From CBDBKE01 sp965218055 (GTDB lineage Bacteria > Acidobacteriota > Terriglobia > JAJPHL01 > JAPKYU01), in contig CBDCKA010000002.1 in assembly GCA_965218055.1 (NCBI GenBank), positions 2,542,001-2,606,000 on the forward strand: a DNA stretch of 64,000 nucleotides. Direction: 5' to 3'. A model generated the notes under the pieces. That model did not search any database, was not told the DNA's origin, and saw only the letters and a program-made list of their open reading frames with translations. Positions 32,153 to 40,912 of the stretch are shown piece by piece (position 1 is the stretch's first letter; every line of letters starts with the position of its first letter). The position numbers were made by a program, and so were the translations under genes.

Positions 32153-33262
32153 TCACTCGTAGGCCAGGGCGGCCACCGCATCCTGGCGGGCAGCGCGCAG
32201 GGCGGGATAGGCGGAGCCGAGAAGCGCTCCGCCCACCGCAATCAACGAGGCGCGCAGCACCCAGGCGGGGGTAATCAGAATACTCAGGCTAGGATAGGCA
32301 TCGAGGACGGTGTGACGCAGCAGCAGACTGGCAGCAATCCCCACCGCGACGCCCACGGCTGCCACCACGATCGTCTCGCGCAGAATCAGCTTCATCACGT
32401 ACGCCTGGGAGGCGCCGAGCGCCTTCAGGATGCCGATTTCGCGAGTGCGTTCCAGCACCGTCGTATACATCGCCAGGAAAACCACCAGGAACCCGATGAT
32501 GACGGCAATGCCGATCATGATGCGTTCGAACGGCTTCAGCCCGGGCAGGTTGCCCGCGGTCAGCAGCGAGGTGTACTCCTCCATGGAGCGAATGGTGTAG
32601 CCGGGCAGCAGGTTCTTGAAGCGCGCCAGCACTGCCTCAGTTTGTTCGGGATCAGCCAGCCGCACATAAAAGATGGAGGCCCGGCCCGGGGAGCCCAGCA
32701 GCTTCTGCATGGTGGCGAGGGGCATGAACAGGCGGGCGCCCTTGCCGCGCTGGACGATACCTACCACCTCAAACTCGCGGCTGAACAACTCTTGCCGGCT
32801 ACCCACGCGCAGGTTGTTCATGTCCGCGTAGATATCATCCACGGTTAGTTCCAGGCCACTGGAGATCAGCCTCCCTGCCATCAACTGGAAGCCACCTGTA
32901 ACGGCGCTGAAGCTCTCCAGGTCAATCCCGTAGGCCACAGTGATGCCGCCGAAGGACTGCAGGAATACGGGTGCCACAGCCGACACGCCGGGGTCTTGGC
33001 GCAGGCGGTCGGCGATCTTCGCCGGCATAGGCGCGCTGCTCATGCCGAGCAGGATGGAGCCACCGGGGGGCTGCACGATGATGTCGGCGCCGATGCCCCA
33101 CTGTCGCCGGGCGGCCTCCTCCAGCAATCCGGTCACCAGGCCGATGACACTGATGATCAGCACCACCTCGATCGCTACCGCCAGTACGCTGAGCACGGCA
33201 CGCACCGGCCGGTGGCGCAGGTTCGCCAGGACCATTTTATTGATCACCGGCTTATTGACCAC
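32153..33262 (-). CDS. LolE/MacB-type ABC transporter permease
   Basis: The product has 369 aa from GTG at 33262 (GGAGGACA upstream). It has an N-terminal membrane helix (VLSVLAVAIEVVLIISVIGL), a ~200-residue MacB-like periplasmic domain, and three C-terminal helices typical of the FtsX domain (IGIAVIIGFLVVFLAMYTTV, ETIVVAAVGVAVGIAASLLL). ERTREIGILKALGAS is the coupling-loop signature. It lies between the lipoprotein gene (11-bp overlap) and the ATPase gene, one operon. Confidence 0.9.
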   Translation of the reverse strand: MVNKPVINKMVLANLRHRPVRAVLSVLAVAIEVVLIISVIGLVTGLLEEAARRQWGIGADIIVQPPGGSILLGMSSAPMPAKIADRLRQDPGVSAVAPVFLQSFGGITVAYGIDLESFSAVTGGFQLMAGRLISSGLELTVDDIYADMNNLRVGSRQELFSREFEVVGIVQRGKGARLFMPLATMQKLLGSPGRASIFYVRLADPEQTEAVLARFKNLLPGYTIRSMEEYTSLLTAGNLPGLKPFERIMIGIAVIIGFLVVFLAMYTTVLERTREIGILKALGASQAYVMKLILRETIVVAAVGVAVGIAASLLLRHTVLDAYPSLSILITPAWVLRASLIAVGGALLGSAYPALRAARQDAVAALAYE

Positions 33263-34256
33263 CGTGTCCTCCCGGGGACTCCGGCGACTCGTCGCTGTCG
33301 CCAGACGGGCCGCCTGCCGGGCTGCCAGACGGGCCGGCTGATGGGCCCGCTGATGGACTGGTGGTAGCGCTGCGGTCCGGGGAGGAAATATCCATCAGCT
33401 TGCTGCCGGACGGCTGCGCCAGTACAAATTTTTCGTCCCCCAGCGGCGCATTCAGTTTCACCTTCTTCACTTTCAGTTTTATCCCGTACTCGTCCTTGGG
33501 GCGCATGATCAGAAAGCGCTTGGGGAAGGGAATGCCTTCGACCTCCTGGTAGTCGTCATAGCGCGTGTCGCTGATCATGTCTCCCTGGCTGTCGAAGATT
33601 TGCTGCCGGACCACGCGCAGGTGGACCCGATCGAACCAGACGTTGCGCGCCAGCAGCAGCCGTCCGTTCTGCTCCTTCAGCACGTGGAGGATGTAGTTGG
33701 CGTGCAACTCATCGGTGTCGTTCTCCAGCACCAGGCGCTCTCCATCGTTGGGGGGGCGCACCACCAGCGCCTCGAAGATATGCTGAGGCCGCAGGTTCTC
33801 CAATCGGCGGTCCGAGGGTTTTTTCTGGTGGTTGTTCCCGACGATGAACTTGTCCTTGGCCGGCACGTACAGCTTGAACTGGTCGCCGTCCGAGACCATG
33901 TCGAAGGCGCGGTTGCGTACCACCGGGTACAGACCGATCATCCGAATCATCTGCGGCTTTCGGATCAGCACGAAACCGCGCACTTCCTTCAATTCCGAGA
34001 TTTCTCCCTTGAGCACCGAGCCCAGGGAAGGCTCCAGATCCACAGTGGCGTTGACGGTGCGTATTTGCTCGTCCCAGACACGCAGTTGCTCGACAATCTG
34101 CTGGAGCGAAGCCGTCTGCAGCTTCGCCGAGGAAGAGACACCCGGCCGTACTATCTTCAGCCTGCGCACAATGCAGCCCGGTAGCAGCAACAGTAGTGCT
34201 GCGACCAAGACCAACAGTGTCGGGCGGGAGACGTGGAGCGGCGCGGCTCGCACCAT
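33252..34256 (-). CDS. LolA/DUF4292-like outer-membrane lipoprotein
   Basis: The product has 334 aa from ATG at 34256. The lipobox LLLLLPGC gives a lipidated Cys near residue 28. The mature part is beta-rich like the LolA/LolB/DUF4292 barrel (GFVLIRKPQMIRMIGLYPVV, MVSDGDQFKLYVPAKDKFIV, YDDYQEVEGIPFPKRFLI). The C-terminus is low-complexity Pro/Ser/Gly (SPSAGPSAGPSGSPAGG), encoded by imperfect DNA repeats. It is co-transcribed with the ABC permease and ATPase, so a role in lipoprotein or lipid trafficking is inferred. Confidence 0.75.
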   Translation of the reverse strand: MVRAAPLHVSRPTLLVLVAALLLLLPGCIVRRLKIVRPGVSSSAKLQTASLQQIVEQLRVWDEQIRTVNATVDLEPSLGSVLKGEISELKEVRGFVLIRKPQMIRMIGLYPVVRNRAFDMVSDGDQFKLYVPAKDKFIVGNNHQKKPSDRRLENLRPQHIFEALVVRPPNDGERLVLENDTDELHANYILHVLKEQNGRLLLARNVWFDRVHLRVVRQQIFDSQGDMISDTRYDDYQEVEGIPFPKRFLIMRPKDEYGIKLKVKKVKLNAPLGDEKFVLAQPSGSKLMDISSPDRSATTSPSAGPSAGPSGSPAGGPSGDSDESPESPGGHGGQ

Positions 34257-34524
34257 GCTCTTACAGATTAAACCGAAACCACGCGGAAAGGAAAGCCCGC
34301 GTACCTTGGGCAGGTTCACAGTAGTCAATAGGAACCAAGCATGAGACAGCCTGAAACTCACTTGGACTGAGGATTGCCGCTTACGGTCGGTTCCTCGATT
34401 CCAATCGTCGTGGCTACCGTAGAGGCGTCCGCGCAAGAGTGGAATTCCTCCAACCTTTCCGTCGGTAATTTAGTCCGTGAATAGTTGGGCTTAAACCATA
34501 TCTCGATATCGGCGAGTGCCGCGG

Positions 34525-34698
34525 TTACCGCAGAGGGCGCAGGAGCTGGCCGCAGCGGCGGCAGTGCGTGCGCCGTCGGGCGTTCAACGTGCGGCAGGCG
34601 TCACAGGTGAGGTACATCCAGCGTGTGAACCAGTGGGTGAGAAGGGCGCTGAACCCCAGGATGCCGACAACGACCAGTCCTTGAAGCAGCGCCTCCAT
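34525..34698 (-). CDS. Small membrane zinc-ribbon protein
   Basis: The product has 57 aa from ATG at 34698. One N-terminal membrane helix (LLQGLVVVGILGFSALLTHW) is followed by a CxxC...CxxC ribbon (CDACRTLNARRRTHCRRC). No clear RBS is present, and a longer start at 34767 is possible. The function is unknown. It lies downstream of nikR on the same strand, 106 bp away, and may be co-transcribed. Confidence 0.55.
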   Translation of the reverse strand: MEALLQGLVVVGILGFSALLTHWFTRWMYLTCDACRTLNARRRTHCRRCGQLLRPLR

Positions 34699-34804
34699 GT
34701 CTGACGGGGCCTGCCTGGGTCTGCCGGGGTTGGCTCGGAACCGTTTCGCTGCGCTTGCCGGACCCACCCCCCGCCGCCAGCGACGATGACGGCGACTGGT
34801 CGCC

Positions 34805-35260
34805 TTAGGGCAGGCCGACCCCCGTGGTACTGGTGGTCAACCTTCCGTGTTTGACCCCCTTGATGCTGATCAGCGCGTCGGCCACCCGCTTCACCTCGGC
34901 CGCCTTTCCTCGCACCACCAGGACTTCCAGGCAGTGGTCCCGGTCCAAATGCACGTGCAGTGTGGAGAGAATGCGCTTGTGGAAATCGTGCTGGACATCC
35001 ACGAGTTTCTCATTCAGCAGGTGTACGTGGTGGTCGTAGACCAGGGTGACGGTGCCGACGACCTCCCGCTGGCTGGATTCCCAGGCGGTCTCGACCATTT
35101 CGCCCCGGATCAGGTCACGGAATGCCTCGGAGCGATTGGTGTAGCCCCGCCCGGTGATATGACGGTCAAAGCGCCGCAGCAGCTCCCGGTCAATGGCCAC
35201 GCCGATCCGGCTTAATCGCGTCTTCGAAATGGCTTCCTCCGTGACCGGCGATACTAGCAT
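34805..35260 (-). CDS. nikR: Nickel-responsive regulator NikR
   Basis: The product has 151 aa from ATG at 35260. The N-terminal ribbon-helix-helix (LSRIGVAIDRELLRRFDRH, YTNRSEAFRDLIRGEM) binds DNA. The C-terminal ACT-like domain has the square-planar nickel ligands His91, His102, His104 and Cys110 (LHVHLDRDHCLEVLVV), with the same 11/2/6 spacing as E. coli His76, His87, His89 and Cys95. It is divergent from the nickel ECF transporter, with an inverted-repeat operator between, so it probably represses nikMNQO when nickel is sufficient. Confidence 0.92.
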   Translation of the reverse strand: MLVSPVTEEAISKTRLSRIGVAIDRELLRRFDRHITGRGYTNRSEAFRDLIRGEMVETAWESSQREVVGTVTLVYDHHVHLLNEKLVDVQHDFHKRILSTLHVHLDRDHCLEVLVVRGKAAEVKRVADALISIKGVKHGRLTTSTTGVGLP

Positions 35261-35262
35261 TA

Positions 35263-35289
35263 GTGGCACGAATTCGCAAATCGTGCTAC
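35263..35289. promoter_or_regulatory. NikR-type operator
   Basis: The half-sites GTGGCACGA (35263-35271) and TCGTGCTAC (35281-35289) are complementary at 8 of 9 positions around a 9-bp spacer. The outer elements GTGGCA-N15-TGCTAC mirror the E. coli GTATGA-N16-TCATAC architecture, though the sequence differs. The operator starts 2 bp after the nikR ATG (divergent) and ends 12 bp before the nikM ATG. Confidence 0.75.
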
Positions 35290-35301
35290 ATTTTCTCGGC
35301 G

Positions 35302-35937
35302 ATGCATGTTCCCGATGGGTTTCTCTCCCCTGGCATCTGGCTGCCGTTGGGTGTAGCGGCGGTGCCTGCGGTGGCCTACTGCGCGCGGCGCAGCCGCGCA
35401 CGGATCGAAGAAGCGCAGGTGCCACTGTTGGGAACCATGGGCGCTTTTATCTTCGCCGCGCAGATGATCCATTTCCCAGTGGCCCCTGGGACCTCCGGGC
35501 ACCTGAGCGGCGCAGCCCTGCTGGCCATCCTGTTTGGGCCCTATACGGCGGCTCTGGTCATGGCCGCGATCCTATTGGTGCAGGCACTGCTGTTTCAGGA
35601 CGGCGGCCTGACGGCGCTGGGCGCCAATTTCTGGAATTTGGGGATGCTGGGGGTGTTTCTGGGCTACCTGCCGTACTCGCTTTCCTTGCAAGCCGGAGGC
35701 AGGTTGCGCTCGGCCGCCATTTTTCTCGGCGGGTGGCTGGCGGTGGTTGGCGGCGCTGCAGCGGTCGCGCTGCAACTGGCCTGGTCGGAGGTGGCCCCCG
35801 CGTCGTTGCTGTTTGCCTCTCTGGTGGGTGTGTACGCCGTTGGCGGCCTGGCCGAAGGTGCCCTCACACTGGCTACGGTACGCATGATCGAAAAGCTAAA
35901 CCCCAGCCTGCTCCGGCGTCCGGCGGAATCGGCATGA
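35302..35937 (+). CDS. nikM: Nickel/cobalt ECF transporter substrate-binding subunit NikM/CbiM
   Basis: The product has 211 aa from ATG at 35302. It starts MHVPDGFLSPGIWLP. The free Met1-His2 N-terminus supplies metal ligands in this family, and a further His lies in QMIHFPVAPGTSGHLSGAAL. About six or seven membrane helices are predicted. Nickel over cobalt is inferred from the adjacent nikR and operator and from the lack of cobalamin genes. It overlaps nikN by ATGA. Confidence 0.9.
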   Translation: MHVPDGFLSPGIWLPLGVAAVPAVAYCARRSRARIEEAQVPLLGTMGAFIFAAQMIHFPVAPGTSGHLSGAALLAILFGPYTAALVMAAILLVQALLFQDGGLTALGANFWNLGMLGVFLGYLPYSLSLQAGGRLRSAAIFLGGWLAVVGGAAAVALQLAWSEVAPASLLFASLVGVYAVGGLAEGALTLATVRMIEKLNPSLLRRPAESA

Positions 35938-36269
35938 GATGCTGTCGGTTCGAGTTGCGGGGCATGGCACTGTTGTTCGCTGCAATCACCTTGCTGTTAT
36001 GCGTGGCAGGAGCTTACCTGGTCTCCGCGTCTCCAGATGGCTTAGAGAGGATTGCTGTTCAGTTGGGGTTTGCGGACCGGGCCGGACGGGTGCACGCGAG
36101 CCCCGTGGCGAAGTATGAATTTCCTTTCCTTCAATCCGCTGCCAGCCGGAAAGCGCTGGCGGCCGTCATTGGGGCTGCCGCCTGCTTCCTGGCTGTGCTG
36201 GTGATTGGCAAGTATTCCTCCCGGAGGTCAGACTCGGTTGCACCTGGTTCTGCTCGATCGCTGGAATGA
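35934..36269 (+). CDS. nikN: NikN/PDGLE-domain ECF transporter subunit
   Basis: The product has 111 aa from ATG at 35934. Two membrane helices (MALLFAAITLLLCVAGAYLV and ALAAVIGAAACFLAVLVIG) flank the family hallmark SASPDGLERIAVQLGF. It is the small membrane component that assists NikM in metal loading. Its 3' end overlaps the proposed nikQ start by 32 bp. Confidence 0.85.
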   Translation: MRCCRFELRGMALLFAAITLLLCVAGAYLVSASPDGLERIAVQLGFADRAGRVHASPVAKYEFPFLQSAASRKALAAVIGAAACFLAVLVIGKYSSRRSDSVAPGSARSLE

Positions 36270-36990
36270 TCTGGAAAGTCCGCTGCACCGACTCGATGCG
36301 CGCAGCAAGATTCTGGCGGTGCTGGGACTGGTGTTGTTCCTGGTGCTCTCCACCCGCGGGCTGTCGCTGAAGCTTCCAGCGGCGGGCGCATTTCTGGTGG
36401 CGATGATCCTGACCAGCCGTGTGCCCCTGGGGTACTGCCTGAAGCACGCTTGCCTGGTCCTGCCGTTTTCCCTGATGGCTGTGGCCGCTGCCCTGTTGGG
36501 AAATTCGATCTGGGCCGCGGAGTTTTCTGGCCGGATGTCCACGATGGCGGCGGTCGGCATCGTTGGCAAATCCTACACGTCGGCGCTGGCTGTGCTGCTG
36601 CTGGCGGCGACAACGCGGCTGTCGGACCTGCTCCACGCGCTGGAACGGTTCCGGGTGCCAGGCACGTTCTTGATGATTGTGCACTTCCTCTACCGGTATC
36701 TGTTCGTTTTATCCGAGGAGGCCCAGCATATGCGAGATGCCCATCGCAGCCGCAGCGCCGGCCGAGGCTGGCCCCTGCGGTTACGGACTGTCGCTGCGGC
36801 CATTGCGGTGCTGTTCGTTCGCAGCTACGCCAGGGCAGAACGCATCCATCGCGCCATGCTGGCCCGCGGGTTTGCTGGCATGTTGCCCACCCGCTACATG
36901 TTTCGATGGCAGGTGCGTGATTCCCTGTTTCTCGGCCTTACGGCAGCCTATCTAGCCGCGGTGCAGCTGGCCATGCGACAACTACTATGA
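36238..36990 (+). CDS. nikQ: ECF transporter transmembrane subunit NikQ/CbiQ
   Basis: The product has 250 aa from TTG at 36238, chosen because GGAGGT lies ten bases upstream; an in-frame TTG at 36205 is also open. It starts MHLVLLDRWNDLESPLHRLD, has five or more membrane helices, and carries the coupling-helix motif AERIHRAMLARGFAG near residue 205 that docks on NikO. The stop TGA is inside the first copy of the 20-bp tandem repeat. Confidence 0.88.
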   Translation: MHLVLLDRWNDLESPLHRLDARSKILAVLGLVLFLVLSTRGLSLKLPAAGAFLVAMILTSRVPLGYCLKHACLVLPFSLMAVAAALLGNSIWAAEFSGRMSTMAAVGIVGKSYTSALAVLLLAATTRLSDLLHALERFRVPGTFLMIVHFLYRYLFVLSEEAQHMRDAHRSRSAGRGWPLRLRTVAAAIAVLFVRSYARAERIHRAMLARGFAGMLPTRYMFRWQVRDSLFLGLTAAYLAAVQLAMRQLL

Positions 36991-37046
36991 ATCTGGTAGA
37001 GCTGGTATGAAATTGGTAGAGCCGGTATGAATCTGGTAGAGCCGGT
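36987..37046 (+). repeat. Three tandem 20-bp repeats over the nikO start
   Basis: Copies at 36987-37006, 37007-37026 and 37027-37046 share the pattern ATGAA-TGGTAGAGC-GGT with two or three differences. Each begins with ATG. Copies 1 and 2 each encode a 7-residue mini-ORF (MNLVELV, MKLVEPV) whose TGA overlaps the next ATG (ATGA). Copy 3 is the true start of nikO. The first ATG overlaps the nikQ stop. Confidence 0.9.
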
Positions 37047-37779
37047 CATTGAAGTCCACAACCTGCGCTTTACATATCCGGACGGCACCCAAGCTCTGGC
37101 CGGAGTCAACTTGAAAATCTCGGCGGGGGAAGCGGTGGTCCTGTTGGGGCCGAACGGCTCCGGCAAAACTACCTTTGTGCTCCATTTGAACGGCCTACTC
37201 AGCGGCCGCGGAGAGGTCCGGATCTGCGGATACCAGGTGGTGAAGCAAGGCCAGGTGGTGAAGCAAAACCTGCGGAAAGTCCGGCAAAAAGTGGGGGTGG
37301 TCTTTCAGGAACCCGACGACCAGTTGTTCATGCCCACGGTGCGCGAGGATGTCGCCTTTGGCCCTTCCAACCTGGGACTGTCGGCTGAGGAAGTGGACCA
37401 GGCGGTGGCCAACGCGCTGGAGCTGGTGGGGCTGAAGGGATTGGAGGGTCGCGCGCCTTATCACTTGAGCGCCGGCGAAAAACGCCGGGCCGCGCTGGCC
37501 GGGGTGCTAGCCATGAACCCGGAAGTTTTGGTTCTGGACGAGCCTACCACTTGGCTGGACCCGCCGGGCAGGGCCTCGTTGATCGAGTTGCTTCGTCCCC
37601 TGAGGCAGACCAAGGTGATTGTGACCCACGATCTGGAACTGGCCCACCTGCTGTGCACACGAGCGGTGTTCTTTCAGCATGGCAAGGTCGTCTGTGACGG
37701 GCCGGTGGAGCAGGTCATCTCCCAAATGGAGTGGGACTTTCGGCGTGAGCTGAGAATAGCAGGAGCCGGGACGCGTTAG
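37027..37779 (+). CDS. nikO: ECF transporter ATP-binding subunit NikO/CbiO
   Basis: The product has 250 aa from ATG at 37027. Walker A is GPNGSGKTT, the Q-loop FQEPDDQLFMPTVREDVAFG is typical of ECF ATPases, the signature region reads HLSAGEKRRAALAGVLAMNP, and Walker B is VLVLDEPTTWLDP, followed by VIVTHDLELA. It energises NikM/N/Q. Its start is the third unit of a tandem repeat, so initiation may depend on coupling from nikQ. Confidence 0.93.
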   Translation: MNLVEPVIEVHNLRFTYPDGTQALAGVNLKISAGEAVVLLGPNGSGKTTFVLHLNGLLSGRGEVRICGYQVVKQGQVVKQNLRKVRQKVGVVFQEPDDQLFMPTVREDVAFGPSNLGLSAEEVDQAVANALELVGLKGLEGRAPYHLSAGEKRRAALAGVLAMNPEVLVLDEPTTWLDPPGRASLIELLRPLRQTKVIVTHDLELAHLLCTRAVFFQHGKVVCDGPVEQVISQMEWDFRRELRIAGAGTR

Positions 37780-37907
37780 GCTGAGCTGATGCCGTATGGC
37801 GCCGGCCAGCTGGCAAACAAACCTGGCCGCCCCTCACGGCTCTTGGGATACTGTGAGAGAAGCGAAGTCGGGTGGCCGCTGGGAACACAACTGGGAACAC
37901 GACTATC

Positions 37908-40742
37908 ATGAATAGCTTCAACAGCCTCGCCGAGCTTCCCATCAACGGGGAGGTTTTTCACTTCTACAGCCTGCCACGGCTGGAGCAGCAAGGTGTGGGC
38001 TCGGTCTCAAACTTGCCGTATTCCTTGAAGATTCTTCTGGAAAATATAGTAAGGAATGAAGATGGGACCGTCATCAAGCAACCCGATATCCTGGCGATGG
38101 CCCAGTGGGATCCGGCGCAGGCGGTAATTCATGAGGTTGCGTTTCTTCCGGCACGCGTCCTGCTCCAGGACTTCACCGGCGTGCCCTGCGTTGCTGACCT
38201 GGCGGCGATGCGCGACGCGGTCCGGCGCATGGGCGGGGACCCGGTGAGGGTCAACCCGCTCCAGCCGGTCGAGCTGGTTATTGATCACTCGGTGCAGGTG
38301 GACTACTTCGGCACGGCGACTGCCTTTGGGCAAAACGCGCAGCTGGAATTTGAGCGCAACCGGGAGCGTTACCTGTTCCTGCGGTGGGCCCAGAAAGCCT
38401 TCCGCAACTTCCAGGTCGTGCCGCCTGACACCGGTATCGTGCACCAGGTGAATCTGGAGAGTTTAGCGCGGGTGGTGTTCAGCTCGCGCGACAATGGCCG
38501 GACCGTCGATGGCCGGACCATGCTGTACCCGGACACGCTGGTCGGCACCGACTCGCATACCACCATGATCAACGGCATTGGCGTGCTGGGCTGGGGGGTG
38601 GGAGGCATCGAGGCCGAGGCGGCCATGCTGGGACAGCCCATCTCCATGCTGATTCCGGAAGTGGTGGGCTTCCGCCTGCAGGGACGGCTGGGGGAGGGCC
38701 TGACGGCCACCGACCTGGTCTTGACCATCACCGAGATGCTTCGCCGCCAGGGTGTGGTGGGAAAATTCGTAGAGTTTTACGGTCCAGGCCTGGCTCATTT
38801 GCCGTGCGCTGACCGCGCCACGATCAGCAACATGGCGCCGGAGTACGGAGCTACGGCGGCCATTTTCCCCATTGACGAGCAGACCCTGACTTACCTGCGG
38901 CTCACCGGGCGCAGCCCCGAGCAGGTCCTCCGGGTGGAAAGCTACAGCAAGGAGCAGGGGTTGTTTCTGACCCCGGAGAGCCCAGAGGCTCGCTACTCCG
39001 ACACCCTGGAGCTGGATCTGGCCGATGTGGAGCCCAGCCTGGCCGGGCCCAAGCGCCCGCAGGATCGTGTTGCTTTACGCCAGGCGAAGGAGAAATTCCT
39101 GGAAGCGCTGGAGCAAATGCTGAAGGCAGCGCCAGGCCAGGCGAAGGCCGGCGGCAACGGAGCCGGCAAGCCCCACTCGCTGCCGGTCAATCCTCTGCAG
39201 CGACACGATGAAATTGACGCCGCTGCCAGCACGACGCAGCGTGCCCCCGTCCCGCCGGGAGGCACGGAGCCCGAGATCACCACAGCCCAGGTCACGGAAG
39301 AAGAAGGGGGCCTCCGCCACGGCTCGGTGGTGATTGCCGCCATCACCAGTTGCACCAACACCTCGAACCCCTCGGTCATGGTCGGGGCAGGCCTGCTGGC
39401 CCAGAAAGCGCTGGAGCGCGGCCTCGAGAGGAAACCCTGGGTCAAGGCCAGCTTGGCTCCGGGATCCAAGGCGGTCACCGAGTATTTGCGCGAGGCGGGG
39501 CTGCTGCCCTCCCTGGAGAAGCTGGGCTTTTATCTGGTCGGCTACGGCTGCACCACCTGCATTGGCAACAGCGGCCCTCTGCCGGAGCCGGTCGCCCAGC
39601 AGATCAAAGAGAAGCAGCTTGTCGTCGTTTCCGTGCTGAGCGGCAATCGAAACTTCGAGGGGCGCATACAGCCACTGGTGCGCGCCAATTATCTGACTTC
39701 ACCGCCGCTGGTGGTTGCCTACGCCATCGCTGGCCGCATGGACCTGGACATTCACAGCGAGCCGCTGGGCTACGACCCCCAGGGCCGGCCCGTCTACCTG
39801 CGCGAGATCTGGCCCACCCAGGAGGAGATCCAGCAAGCCATTGCCTCCACGGTGCGCGCTGAATTGTTCCAGCGGGCCAATGAGGATGCTTTCCGTGGAG
39901 ATGAGAGCTGGAATTCCCTGAGCGTTCCCGAGGGCGACCTGTTTGCATGGGACCCGGACTCCACTTACATTAAGTGCCCACCCCTTTTTGAGGACTTTAC
40001 CCTGGAGCCGGCCTCGGTTGCGGATGTCTGCGGGGCGCGCGTGCTGGCATTGCTGGGCGACAGCGTCACCACCGACCACATCTCGCCGGCTGGCTCGATT
40101 CCCGCCGACGGCCCCGCCGGAAAGTATCTGATTGGCCGCGAAGTCCAGCCGCGGGACTTCAACAGCTTCGGCGCCCGACGGGGGAACCATGAGGTGATGA
40201 TGCGAGGCACGTTCGGTAACATTCGGCTGCGCAACCAGCTGGTGCCGGGCACGGAAGGCAACTGGACGCTTCACTTTCCGGACCGAGAACGGCTGTCCAT
40301 CTTTGATGCAGCAATGAAGTACGCCGGAGAAGGCGTGCCGCTGCTGGTGCTGGCGGGGGCCGAATACGGCTCAGGCTCCTCGCGCGACTGGGCAGCAAAA
40401 GGGGCGCGCCTGCTGGGTGTCCGGGCTGTCATCGCCGAGAGCTTCGAGCGCATACACCGCAGCAACCTGGTAGGCATGGGGGTGCTGCCCCTCGAATTCC
40501 AGGACGAGCAGAGCGCCTCCAGCCTGGGGCTGACCGGCCAGGAGGTCTACGACATTGAGGCGATCTCGGCGGATCTGGCGCCGCGGAAACAACTCACCGT
40601 GCGCGCCCGCAATGTCAAAGGCGCAGAGAAAACTTTCCTAGTGACCGTCAGGATTGACACGCCGCAGGAGCTCGCCTACTTCCAACATGGTGGCATCCTG
40701 TCCTACGTCCTGCGCCAGCTCCTCAAACCAACAAGCTCCTGA
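37908..40742 (+). CDS. acnA: Aconitate hydratase A
   Basis: The product has 944 aa from ATG at 37908; an upstream start at 37872 is possible. It isomerises citrate and isocitrate in the TCA cycle. Its [4Fe-4S] cysteines are seen in AITSCTNTSNPSVM and GYGCTTCIGNSGPL. Other landmarks are DLVVGTDSHTT-like LVGTDSHTTMINGIGVLGWG and the swivel-domain AGAEYGSGSSRDWAAKG. A Pro/Gln/Ala-rich insert of about 70 residues (around 410-475, including NGAGKPHSLPVNPL) separates domains and makes it longer than the usual ~890-900 aa. Confidence 0.95.
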   Translation: MNSFNSLAELPINGEVFHFYSLPRLEQQGVGSVSNLPYSLKILLENIVRNEDGTVIKQPDILAMAQWDPAQAVIHEVAFLPARVLLQDFTGVPCVADLAAMRDAVRRMGGDPVRVNPLQPVELVIDHSVQVDYFGTATAFGQNAQLEFERNRERYLFLRWAQKAFRNFQVVPPDTGIVHQVNLESLARVVFSSRDNGRTVDGRTMLYPDTLVGTDSHTTMINGIGVLGWGVGGIEAEAAMLGQPISMLIPEVVGFRLQGRLGEGLTATDLVLTITEMLRRQGVVGKFVEFYGPGLAHLPCADRATISNMAPEYGATAAIFPIDEQTLTYLRLTGRSPEQVLRVESYSKEQGLFLTPESPEARYSDTLELDLADVEPSLAGPKRPQDRVALRQAKEKFLEALEQMLKAAPGQAKAGGNGAGKPHSLPVNPLQRHDEIDAAASTTQRAPVPPGGTEPEITTAQVTEEEGGLRHGSVVIAAITSCTNTSNPSVMVGAGLLAQKALERGLERKPWVKASLAPGSKAVTEYLREAGLLPSLEKLGFYLVGYGCTTCIGNSGPLPEPVAQQIKEKQLVVVSVLSGNRNFEGRIQPLVRANYLTSPPLVVAYAIAGRMDLDIHSEPLGYDPQGRPVYLREIWPTQEEIQQAIASTVRAELFQRANEDAFRGDESWNSLSVPEGDLFAWDPDSTYIKCPPLFEDFTLEPASVADVCGARVLALLGDSVTTDHISPAGSIPADGPAGKYLIGREVQPRDFNSFGARRGNHEVMMRGTFGNIRLRNQLVPGTEGNWTLHFPDRERLSIFDAAMKYAGEGVPLLVLAGAEYGSGSSRDWAAKGARLLGVRAVIAESFERIHRSNLVGMGVLPLEFQDEQSASSLGLTGQEVYDIEAISADLAPRKQLTVRARNVKGAEKTFLVTVRIDTPQELAYFQHGGILSYVLRQLLKPTSS

Positions 40743-40813
40743 GGGTGGCCGCGGCCGAGAATTTCGAGAGTCGTTAAACTCGCTCCCGGCTGCCGACAAA
40801 ACCAGAATAAGTT

Positions 40814-40842
40814 CTGACCTTTTCGCTGAACAATCCTATATT
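40814..40842 (+). promoter_or_regulatory. Sigma-70-like promoter of the glycerol facilitator gene
   Basis: CTGACC (40814-40819), a 17-bp spacer and TATATT (40837-40842) lie 70 bp upstream of the MIP-family start. The local AT-rich stretch stands out against the GC-rich background. Confidence 0.5.
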
Positions 40843-40912
40843 TGTGGCAGAATGGGCGGGCCTATTGGCTTGCTGGGCCGTTCCTGAAAATCTATGACGT
40901 GGAGAAAACAGT

